DNA of 64,000 bases from Arthrobacter sp. 31Y (lineage in GTDB: Bacteria; Actinomycetota; Actinomycetes; Actinomycetales; Micrococcaceae): assembly GCF_000526335.1 (NCBI RefSeq), contig NZ_JAFW01000001.1, forward strand, positions 4,340,001 through 4,404,000, given 5' to 3'. The stretch's first letter is position 1, and every line of letters starts with the position of its first letter. Both the position numbers and the translations under genes were made by a program. The notes below the pieces were generated by a model. The model did no database searches and was not told the DNA's origin. It worked only from the letters and a program-made list of their open reading frames with translations. This document shows positions 26,420-33,407 of this stretch, piece after piece.

Positions 26420-27178
26420 ATGCTTTTTGGGCGCGGCAAAAAGTCCAAGGACGAGCAGCCGGAAACCGCCGGCACCGTCGAGGAATCCGGAACCGGGGCA
26501 CCAAGTTCTGAACCAGGTGGTTCCGGCACTCCCGGTGACTTCCGGCTCGGCAAGGGCCCTTTGGACATCGACGAAATCGAAAGCCGCGATGGCTACGTGG
26601 ACCTTGGTGCACTGCTGATCGCACCGGCCGAGGGTCTCCAGCTGCGGCTTGAGGTGGAAGAAGCCACCCAACGCGTGGTCGCCGTGACCATGGACCTCAA
26701 CGGTTCCAGCCTGCAGCTCCAGGCGTTTGCGGCACCACGTTCCGAGGGACTGTGGGATGAGATCCGTGAACAGATCACCCAATCGGTGGCGAGCCAAGGC
26801 GGGGAGACCGAAGAAGTTTCCGGAACTTTCGGCACTGAACTCGTGGCCAAACTGCCTGCTGAAGCGGCAGACGGCAGCAAAGGCTTCCGGGCAGCCCGTT
26901 TCATGGGAGTTGACGGGCCGCGGTGGTTCCTCCGCGGTGTCCTGGGCGGGCAGGCTGCCCTGGAGCGTGATGCGGCAGCAGGACTGGAAGAGCTCTTCCG
27001 CAAGGTGGTAGTGATCCGCGGCGACAATCCGATGCCTCCGCGCGAGCTGCTGCAGCTGCGGTTGCCCAAGGATGCAGCGGTACCCGGCCAGGCAGGCGCT
27101 CCCCAGGGTTCGGTTCCTCCCGCAGATCCCGCCTTGCAGCAGCCGGAGCGAGGGCCGGAGATCACCCAGATTGGCTGA
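26420..27178 (+). CDS. DUF3710 family protein
   Basis: A 252-residue cytoplasmic protein, unknown function (actinobacterial DUF3710, counterpart of Rv2696c from memory). A disordered N terminus (GRGKKSKDEQPETAGTVEES) is followed by the conserved core: FRLGKGPLDIDEIESRDGYVDLGALLI, LRLEVEEATQRVVAVTMDLNGSSLQLQAFAAPRSEGLWDEIREQI, GPRWFLRGVLGGQAA and the C-terminal FRKVVVIRGDNPMPPRELLQLRLP. AAGGAG lies 8 bases before the ATG. It overlaps the OB-fold gene by 8 bases and forms a tight operon with it and DUF3159, an arrangement conserved in actinobacteria. Confidence 0.88.
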   Translation: MLFGRGKKSKDEQPETAGTVEESGTGAPSSEPGGSGTPGDFRLGKGPLDIDEIESRDGYVDLGALLIAPAEGLQLRLEVEEATQRVVAVTMDLNGSSLQLQAFAAPRSEGLWDEIREQITQSVASQGGETEEVSGTFGTELVAKLPAEAADGSKGFRAARFMGVDGPRWFLRGVLGGQAALERDAAAGLEELFRKVVVIRGDNPMPPRELLQLRLPKDAAVPGQAGAPQGSVPPADPALQQPERGPEITQIG

Positions 27179-27548
27179 TGCATCGGGCCGCAACGGGGTG
27201 GCTGGCCAAGGTCCCGAACGGCAGGGAGTGCGTGATCTCCCTGCCAGGGGCCGGGCCGTGTGCACCGGATTCATCGAGTCGGTCACACACCAGCCACCCA
27301 GCGAGCAGCCATTTTTCTCCGCTGTGGTGGTCGACTCCGGGCGTCCAGGAGCTGTGTCGCACACAGGGGCCGGCGGATTCAGGAAGCCCTACGACCGCCT
27401 CCGCGTGATTTGGCTGGGCAGGACCCGCGTTCCAGGCATTGAAGCCGGCGTGGAACTCCGCTTGGACGGCATGGTGACCCAGGTTGATGGCCTTCCGGCC
27501 ATGTTCAATCCCCGCTACGAAATACTTTCCCGTCAGGAGCACCTATGA
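27171..27548 (+). CDS. OB-fold nucleic-acid-binding-domain protein
   Basis: A 125-residue protein whose core RAVCTGFIESVTHQPP...FSAVVVDSG...YDRLRVIWLGRTRVPGIEAGVELRLDGMV fits a single OB-fold, as in proteins annotated OB-fold tRNA/helicase-type nucleic acid binding (Rv2694c family, from memory). The start is placed at TTG 27171, overlapping the DUF3710 stop, since GGAG lies 10 bases upstream and the conserved part begins soon after; a longer frame from 27072 lies wholly within DUF3710. ATGA overlap with DUF3159 follows. Nucleic acid binding is inferred from fold only. Confidence 0.8.
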   Translation: MADASGRNGVAGQGPERQGVRDLPARGRAVCTGFIESVTHQPPSEQPFFSAVVVDSGRPGAVSHTGAGGFRKPYDRLRVIWLGRTRVPGIEAGVELRLDGMVTQVDGLPAMFNPRYEILSRQEHL

Positions 27549-28327
27549 CCGTGGCCAACGGTTCAGAACCGAAGGATCCGGGGCGCGATGCGTCCCGCGA
27601 GAACGAAGAACTGCCCGCGGATGCGCCAAAATCCGGCGCGGAAGGGCCCACCGTTTCTGACCTCGCTGCCGGGTATGCCGAAAAAGCCGGACTACACCGG
27701 AACAGTGCAGGCCACGTGGACATGCTGAAGTCCGCTGGCGGTGTGCAGGGCATTGCAGAGAGCATCCTCCCGGGATTGGTGTTCCTGGTGGCTTTCACCA
27801 TCACACGGGATCTCACGCCAGCCCTCATCGCAGCCTTGGCTGCAGCCGCCGTCTTCACTGTGGTTCGTCTGATCCAGCGCCGTCCCTTGACTCAGGCGTT
27901 GGCGGGCGTGGTGGGGGTGGGTATTTCTGCCTGGCTGGCAAACACCACGGGCAAGGCCGAGGACTTCTACGTCCTTGGTTTCTTCACCAACATCGCTTAC
28001 ATCGCAGCCATGGTGCTGTCCATCGCCTTCAAATGGCCGGTGGCCGGACTTCTCTTCGGCTTTGTACGTAACGAAGGGCTGGAGTGGCGCAAGGATCCGG
28101 AGCGGCTCCGGGCCTACTCTTTGGGCACATGGATTGTGGTGGCGGTGCTTGCCCTGCGCCTTGTGGTGCAGGTCCCTTTGTATTTCATGGGCGAGCCCGG
28201 CCTGACAGCGTTGGCTACCACCAGGCTCCTGATGGGCGCCCCGCTGTACATACTGGGCCTCTGGGTGGCTTGGTTGGTCACCAAGCCGGCACCTCAGCCG
28301 TCGAAGCCGTCGTCCTCAGCGGACTGA
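27545..28327 (+). CDS. DUF3159 family membrane protein
   Basis: A 260-residue polytopic membrane protein, unknown function. After a 75-residue hydrophilic N terminus come about six hydrophobic segments (SILPGLVFLVAFTITRDL, LIAALAAAAVFTVVRLI, ALAGVVGVGISAWLANTTG, FYVLGFFTNIAYIAAMVLSIAF, WPVAGLLFGFV and a C-terminal pair). The motifs FTITRDLTPALIAALAAAAVF and ARKDPERLRAY-like segment WRKDPERLRAYSLGTW are typical of DUF3159. The ATG overlaps the OB-fold stop (ATGA), and AGGAG lies 5 bases upstream. Its last 34 bases overlap the convergent ceoC gene. Possibly an intracellular-septation or transport-like membrane factor; unproven. Confidence 0.87.
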   Translation: MTVANGSEPKDPGRDASRENEELPADAPKSGAEGPTVSDLAAGYAEKAGLHRNSAGHVDMLKSAGGVQGIAESILPGLVFLVAFTITRDLTPALIAALAAAAVFTVVRLIQRRPLTQALAGVVGVGISAWLANTTGKAEDFYVLGFFTNIAYIAAMVLSIAFKWPVAGLLFGFVRNEGLEWRKDPERLRAYSLGTWIVVAVLALRLVVQVPLYFMGEPGLTALATTRLLMGAPLYILGLWVAWLVTKPAPQPSKPSSSAD

Positions 28328-29031
28328 TCAACTGGTTCGGAAGACCCCTCACGGGGTTCCTGTCCGTCGTCGGACGCTGGTGACAACAGGGACCGCAAGC
28401 CGTCCTCGGCAGCGATGGTAGTGACAAAGAAGAGCTCGTCACCACCGTCCAGGACATCATCACGCGTGGGCGTAATGGGCGCCTGATCACGCAGGATGGC
28501 AACCAAGGTGGCGTCCTCGGGCCACTGAATTCCACCCACCGTGCTGCCAATGACGTGGGAGTCATGCGGAACGGTGAATTCCACGATCGAGGCCACGCCC
28601 GTCTGCAAGGTCAACAGGCGCACGATGTCGCCGATTTCGACGGCTTCTTCGACCAATGCCGTCATGAGCTGCGGAGTATTTACTGCTACGTCCACACCCC
28701 AGGAGTCGTTGAACATCCAGTCGTTCTTGGGGTTGTTCACTCGTCCCACAGTGCGGCCCACGCCGAATTCCGTCTTGGCCAGCAGGGACACCACCAGATT
28801 TACTTTGTCGTCGCCGGTGGCAGAAACCACGACGTCGGCATCCTCGAGTTTTGCGTCCTGCAGGGTGCTGAGTTCGCAGGCATCGCCCACCAGCCAGCGG
28901 GCGCCACGCAAGCCGCTGCGTCCAATCACTTCGGGCTTCAGGTCAATGAGGAGAATCTGGTGCTTGTGGGCCAGCAGCTCACGCGCAATGGACGAGCCGA
29001 CGCTGCCCGCGCCAACGATGACAACTTTCAC
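28294..29031 (-). CDS. ceoC: TrkA-type RCK protein (CeoC)
   Basis: Cytosolic regulatory subunit of a potassium transport system, 245 residues. An N-terminal NAD-binding RCK_N Rossmann fold (VVIVGAGSVGSSIARELL, then ILLIDLKPE) is followed by an RCK_C/TrkA_C domain (IGDIVRLLTLQTGVASIVEFTVPHDSHVIGSTV...PEDATLVAILRDQAPITPTRDDVLDGGDELFFV). RCK_C domains can bind ligands such as c-di-AMP, but that is not tested here. The start overlaps the ceoB stop by one base, so the pair is co-translated. In mycobacteria the equivalent pair is Rv2692/Rv2691 (ceoC/ceoB). No Trk/Ktr membrane channel is visible in this window. The C-terminal tail (EPREGSSEPVDQSAEDD) is acidic. Confidence 0.9.
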   Translation of the reverse strand: MKVVIVGAGSVGSSIARELLAHKHQILLIDLKPEVIGRSGLRGARWLVGDACELSTLQDAKLEDADVVVSATGDDKVNLVVSLLAKTEFGVGRTVGRVNNPKNDWMFNDSWGVDVAVNTPQLMTALVEEAVEIGDIVRLLTLQTGVASIVEFTVPHDSHVIGSTVGGIQWPEDATLVAILRDQAPITPTRDDVLDGGDELFFVTTIAAEDGLRSLLSPASDDGQEPREGSSEPVDQSAEDDGFDG

Positions 29032-29705
29032 TAAGACTCCTTGGCGGGTGCTTTGGCGAGAATCCGGCTGATCTCGGAGGTTCGGTCCAGGCTCACCATC
29101 GCGTGGACGGTATCACCTTCCTGGTATGCGGTGCCGGTTTGGGGCAACAGGCCTTCGCCGAACCTGGTGAGGAAAGCGATGCGGATTCCGGCAGCGGACT
29201 CGATGGAGTCCAGGCTGTGTCCGATCCACGCCTCGTGCAGTTCCACTTCGGCCAGTACCAGTCGGCCTGAGGGCTCGCGGTAGTCGCCGGCGAGATGCTG
29301 CTCGGGAAGAATGCGCCGGAGAACCTGGTCGGCACTCCAGCGCACGGCTGCCACTGTGGGGATTCCGAGCCGCTGGTAGATTTCGGCACGGCCGGGATCG
29401 TAGATCCGTGCCACCACATGGGCAACATGGAATGTTTCCCGGGCAACCCGAGTGGCCAGGATGTTTGAATTGTCGCCACTGGAGACGGCGGCGAAGGCGT
29501 AGGCCTCTTCCACACCTGCCTGCTTGAGGGTGTCACGGTCGAAGCCGACTCCGGTGACTTTGCGTCCCGTGAAAGTGTTGCGCAATCGGCGGAAAGCCCG
29601 CTCGTCCTGGTCGATGATGGCCACGGAGTGACCGGCATCCTCCAAAGTGTGTGCCAGGGTTGCGCCAACACGGCCGCAACCCATGATCACGAAGTGAGCC
29701 ACCAT
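29031..29705 (-). CDS. ceoB: TrkA-type RCK protein (CeoB)
   Basis: Partner RCK protein, 224 residues. Dinucleotide-binding motif FVIMGCGRVGATLAHTLEDAGHSVAIID at residues 5-32, then IYDPGRAEIYQRLGIPTVAAVRWSADQVLRRILPE, and an RCK_C domain from about 140 (LVLAEVELHEAWIGHSLDSIESAAGIRIAFLTRFGEGLLPQTG). GGAGA lies just before the ATG. Divergent from a KimA-like APC permease with 111 bases between starts, a plausible regulated gene pair. Controls K+ flux by binding NAD(H)/ATP in related systems (family knowledge). It is the first gene of ceoB-ceoC. Confidence 0.9.
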   Translation of the reverse strand: MVAHFVIMGCGRVGATLAHTLEDAGHSVAIIDQDERAFRRLRNTFTGRKVTGVGFDRDTLKQAGVEEAYAFAAVSSGDNSNILATRVARETFHVAHVVARIYDPGRAEIYQRLGIPTVAAVRWSADQVLRRILPEQHLAGDYREPSGRLVLAEVELHEAWIGHSLDSIESAAGIRIAFLTRFGEGLLPQTGTAYQEGDTVHAMVSLDRTSEISRILAKAPAKES

Positions 29706-29816
29706 GTCTCCTAAAGTCTGTCGTCCGTCCCGCTCGGTATGACTTTACCTTCGCGGCGGGCGTATGCCTGCGACGACCGTCATGACATCCCTGGGGATTC
29801 AGAGTAGCTTTGCGGA

Positions 29817-31790
29817 GTGCTGACAATTCTGAATGCCGCGAAGCGGGTGTTGGTGGGCAGGCCGGTCCGAAATGACCGACTGGCCCACACCTTGTTGCCC
29901 AAACGCATCGCTTTGCCGATCTTCGCCTCGGACGCCCTATCCTCAGTGGCCTATGCACCGGACGAAATCCTCTTAACCTTGGCCCTTGCAGGCGTCAGCG
30001 CCGTGGCATTTTCCCCGTTGGTCGGCCTCGCGGTCATGGTGGTGTTGCTCACAGTGGTGGCTTCCTACCGCCAAAATGTTCACGCTTATCCGTCCGGCGG
30101 TGGCGACTATGAGATTGCCAACGTTAATCTGGGCAAGTACGCCGGGCTCACCGTCGCTTCCGCCCTGTTGGTGGATTACGTCCTGACTGTTGCCGTGTCC
30201 ATGTCCTCGGCGGCCACGTACCTCACCACCGCCATACCCGCTCTGCACGGACAGCAGGCTTTGATCGCCACGGTCGGCGTCATCATTCTGGCGCTGGTCA
30301 ACCTCCGGGGTGTCAAAGAAGCCGGGACTGTCTTCGCCATTCCCACCTACATCTTCATGGCGTCCATCCTCGGAATGACGGTGGTGGGCATCATCCAGGC
30401 CATCAGCGGCACCTTGGGGGAGGCTCCGTCCGCGAACTTCACCATCGTGCCAGAGCCCGGATTTGATGAGGGCCTGGTGGGGCTGGCCGGGGCATTCCTC
30501 TTGCTGCGTGCCTTTTCCTCCGGGGCCGCTGCGCTCACGGGTGTTGAAGCCATCAGCAACGGGGTGCCCAATTTCCAAAAGCCCAAGAGCAAGAATGCGG
30601 CAACAACCCTGCTCCTGCTCGGCGTCATAGCGGCTTCCATGCTGGCAGGCATCCTCTACCTGGCCAACGCCACCAAGGTGCACATCGTCCTCGACCCGGC
30701 CCGCGAGTTCCTGGTGGACGGCAAACCGCTGCCCGAGGGCTACATCCAGACTCCCGCCATCAGCCAGATAGCCGACACCATCTTCGGTTCCGGCTCCATT
30801 CTTTTTTACGTCGTAATTGCGGCCACGGGCATCATCCTGGTGTTTGCTTCCAACACGGCGTTCAACGGTTTCCCGGTGCTGGGTTCCATCCTGGCCCAGG
30901 ACGGCTACCTGCCCCGGCAGCTTCGTACGCGCGGAGACAGGCTGGCGTTCAGCAACGGCGTCCTTGCCCTGGCGGCCGGCGCGCTGGTCTTGATTCTCGC
31001 GTTCAACGCAGATGTCACCAAGCTGATCCAGCTCTACATCGTGGGCGTCTTTATCTCCTTCACGGCCAGCCAATTGGGGATGATCCGGCACTGGGGCCGC
31101 GAACTGAAACTCGCCCGGGACAAGGCTGTCCGTCGGCGCATCATCAAATCGCGGACCATCAATATGCTGGGTTTCGGGATGACGGCACTGGTCCTTGTCA
31201 TCGTCCTCATCACCAAGTTCGAGCAAGGCGCATGGATAGCGCTGCTCGCGATGTTCGTCCTCTTCCTCATCATGTGGAGCATCCGCGCGCACTATGACAA
31301 CGTGGCCAGGGAATTGGCGGTTGATGAGGACTCCTCGCCCCGTGCACTGCCCAGCAGGGTTCACGCGGTCCTCCTTGTTTCACACGTCCGCAAGCCAGTC
31401 CTTCGGGCACTGGCCTATGCCCGGGCATCGAGGCCTTCGCGCCTGGACGCCATCACCGTGGACATCAGCAGTGAGGAGACGGCCCAGACCGTCCGGGATT
31501 GGGAGAAGCTGGAAATTCCAGTTCCCCTCACGGTGTTGGCCAGCCCCTACCGTGAAACCGTGACGCCCATCATGGACTACATCAAGAACATGCGCCGCGA
31601 CTCACCGCGGGACCTGATTGTGGTGTATATCCCCGAATATGTGGTGGGCAAATGGTGGGAGCAACTCGTCCATAACCAGACAGCACTCAGAATCAAGACG
31701 AGGCTCCACTTCGAACCTGGAGTCATGGTTGCCAGCGTTCCGTGGCAGTTGAAGTCGTCCGAAGAAGCAAAGGCACTGCAGGATACCTAA
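29817..31790 (+). CDS. KimA-like APC/KUP-family permease, probable K+ importer
   Basis: A 657-residue membrane protein with about 12 hydrophobic segments in the first 470 residues and a cytoplasmic C-terminal domain of about 190 (ALPSRVHAVLLVSHVRKPVLRALAYARA onward, universal-stress-like). The region VLVGRPVRN...LPIFASDALSSVAYAPDEIL, then YPSGGGDYEIANVNLG and LLVDYVLTVAVS strongly resembles Bacillus subtilis KimA (YdaO). D39, Y46, D120 and T241/E244 align with K+-binding residues reported for KimA (D36, Y43, D117, T230/E233; from memory). Other such proteins are called amino-acid permeases. GTG 29817 lies 6 bases after TAGCTT with no ribosome-binding site, so probably leaderless. Neighbouring ceoB/ceoC and the Rv2690c-like synteny fit a K+ role. 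Confidence 0.82.
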   Translation: MLTILNAAKRVLVGRPVRNDRLAHTLLPKRIALPIFASDALSSVAYAPDEILLTLALAGVSAVAFSPLVGLAVMVVLLTVVASYRQNVHAYPSGGGDYEIANVNLGKYAGLTVASALLVDYVLTVAVSMSSAATYLTTAIPALHGQQALIATVGVIILALVNLRGVKEAGTVFAIPTYIFMASILGMTVVGIIQAISGTLGEAPSANFTIVPEPGFDEGLVGLAGAFLLLRAFSSGAAALTGVEAISNGVPNFQKPKSKNAATTLLLLGVIAASMLAGILYLANATKVHIVLDPAREFLVDGKPLPEGYIQTPAISQIADTIFGSGSILFYVVIAATGIILVFASNTAFNGFPVLGSILAQDGYLPRQLRTRGDRLAFSNGVLALAAGALVLILAFNADVTKLIQLYIVGVFISFTASQLGMIRHWGRELKLARDKAVRRRIIKSRTINMLGFGMTALVLVIVLITKFEQGAWIALLAMFVLFLIMWSIRAHYDNVARELAVDEDSSPRALPSRVHAVLLVSHVRKPVLRALAYARASRPSRLDAITVDISSEETAQTVRDWEKLEIPVPLTVLASPYRETVTPIMDYIKNMRRDSPRDLIVVYIPEYVVGKWWEQLVHNQTALRIKTRLHFEPGVMVASVPWQLKSSEEAKALQDT

Positions 31791-33164
31791 ATGACCTCCC
31801 ACAGCAATTCCCCCCAACACCAACCCCACCACACCAAGGAGAAGGGCACGCCCGGAACTGAATTGGTGGTGGACATCGGCCCCATCGCCCATGGAGGGCA
31901 CTTCGTCGCACGGCACGAAGGGCGCGTCATCTTCGTCCGTCACGCCATCCCGGGCGAGAAAGTCCGCATCCGCCTGACCGACTCCGGCGACTCGTCGCGC
32001 TTCTGGCGTGCCGACGTCGTCGAGGTCCTTGAAGGTTCAGCCGACCGTGTTCCGCATTTCTGGAAGCAGGCGGATTCGTTGGGCTCATGGAGCCGCGGGA
32101 CGGCACCTGTGGGCGGCGCTGAGCTCGGACACATATCCTTGCAGCGCCAGCGGTCCCTGAAGTCCGAAGTGCTGGCAGAGCAGCTCAAGCGGCTGGCCGG
32201 TCTGGACCTCACCACCGAGGTGGAAGCTGTGGGAGACAACCACGACGGCGGACTCGGCTGGCGTACGCGCGCCAGCTTCGCCGTGACTCCCAAGGGCCGG
32301 TTAGGCATGCACGCGCACCGATCAGACGTGGTGCTTCCCATCAAGGAGATGCCGCTGGCGCTGGCGGGCGTCAACGACTTGAAACTGTGGGACCTTGACC
32401 TGTCCGGCATCGCCCGGGTGGAAGTCGCCGTCCCCGCCAACGGTTCGCGGCCATTGATCCTGCTGGCCCCCGAAGAAAAGACGAGCCCCAAGCGGCTGCA
32501 CAGCATCCTCTCTCAGTTGCCGCATGATGTTTCCGTTGCAAGCTTCGATCCCGGCAAGGGAGAGGTGCTGCAGTTGCGGGGGAGGACCTGGGTGCAGGAA
32601 ACTGCAGCGGGTCACGACTACCGTGTCACCGGTGAGGGTTTTTGGCAGATCCACAAGGATGCCCCGGACACCCTGGTGGGCGCCGTAACGGGCTATCTGT
32701 CCCAGGGCGGGTACTTGCAGCCCGGCGCTGCAGTTGCGGATCTCTACGCCGGTGCCGGCCTGTTTACGGCACCTCTGGCGGACATCGTAGGAGTGACCGG
32801 TTCGGTACTGTCCGTCGAAGGCGCCCCGGGCACCAGCCGGGACGCCCGCAAGAACCTGCATGATCAGTCCCAGGTGGAAATCGTTCAGGGTCGCGTCGAG
32901 CGGGTCCTGCACCAACGCGCCCGCAGCTTCGACTCGCTGGTGTTGGACCCCCCGCGTGCAGGTGCAGGCAAGGCTGTGGTTAAGCAACTGATGGCCACGG
33001 GGCCCCGCGCAATCGCCTATGTGTCGTGTGATCCAGCATCCTTTGCGCGTGATCTGGGTTACTTCCATCAAGGTGGCTGGCGTCTGGAATCCCTGCGGGC
33101 CTTTGACCTTTACCCAAACACCCATCACTTGGAAACGGTGGGGTTGATCGTCCCCGGACGGTAA
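31791..33164 (+). CDS. TRAM-domain class I RNA (uracil-5) methyltransferase
   Basis: A 457-residue SAM-dependent methyltransferase of the TrmA/RumA/RlmD family, which methylates C5 of a uridine in rRNA or tRNA. A TRAM RNA-binding domain spans about 20-80 (VVDIGPIAHGGHFVARHEGRVIFVRHAIPGEKVRI). SAM motif VADLYAGAGLFTAPLAD follows near 310, and SFDSLVLDPPRAGAG with YVSCDPASFARDL contains the nucleophile C413. The Fe-S cluster cysteines (CxxCxxC) of E. coli RlmD are absent from the segment VPHFWKQADSLGSWSRG. Start ATG abuts the permease stop (TAAATG), so it is co-transcribed with the permease. Exact target base unknown. Confidence 0.87.
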   Translation: MTSHSNSPQHQPHHTKEKGTPGTELVVDIGPIAHGGHFVARHEGRVIFVRHAIPGEKVRIRLTDSGDSSRFWRADVVEVLEGSADRVPHFWKQADSLGSWSRGTAPVGGAELGHISLQRQRSLKSEVLAEQLKRLAGLDLTTEVEAVGDNHDGGLGWRTRASFAVTPKGRLGMHAHRSDVVLPIKEMPLALAGVNDLKLWDLDLSGIARVEVAVPANGSRPLILLAPEEKTSPKRLHSILSQLPHDVSVASFDPGKGEVLQLRGRTWVQETAAGHDYRVTGEGFWQIHKDAPDTLVGAVTGYLSQGGYLQPGAAVADLYAGAGLFTAPLADIVGVTGSVLSVEGAPGTSRDARKNLHDQSQVEIVQGRVERVLHQRARSFDSLVLDPPRAGAGKAVVKQLMATGPRAIAYVSCDPASFARDLGYFHQGGWRLESLRAFDLYPNTHHLETVGLIVPGR

Positions 33165-33251
33165 CAGCGGCTCGGTCCGCGTTCCGTGGTGCCAAAGGCG
33201 GAACTGCGTGTTTGTGCGGAGACACCTGATCAGTGACGCAACACCGGAGTA

Positions 33252-33309
33252 TGCCATTACGATGGCAGTAGTAGCCCCGGTCAACGGAAATCAACGCCGC
33301 TGACCGGGG
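33252..33309 (+). other. Two hairpins in the 243-base gap between the RNA methyltransferase and acnA
   Basis: First, TGCCAT-TACG-ATGGCA (33252-33267), a perfect 6-bp stem. Second, CCCCGGTCA (33275-33283) pairing with TGACCGGGG (33301-33309), a perfect 9-bp stem with a 17-base loop. They may terminate the upstream gene or structure the acnA leader; neither has a following T run. A GAGAGGAG ribosome-binding site precedes acnA at 33408. Confidence 0.5.
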
Positions 33310-33407
33310 TGACCAAGAGAGATGCCGCCCGGCTAAGTAAGGTGCGCCTAACTGGCTAGCGGCCAACCACGCGACAAAGATGAAACTGTTGCGAGAGGAG
33401 TCCTGCC

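Noticed and set aside
29706..29816. Possible c-di-AMP (ydaO) riboswitch before the KimA-like gene
   Set aside because: The 111-base gap is too short and shows no such fold; the transcript looks leaderless.
29973..31364. 463-codon minus-strand ORF
   Set aside because: Antisense of the KimA-like permease; His/Asp/Gly-rich composition is typical of shadow frames.
33335..33352. Iron-box-like TAAGGTGCGCCTAAC before acnA
   Set aside because: Only the outer TTAGG/CCTTA parts match and spacing is 4 instead of 9, so not a DtxR/IdeR site.
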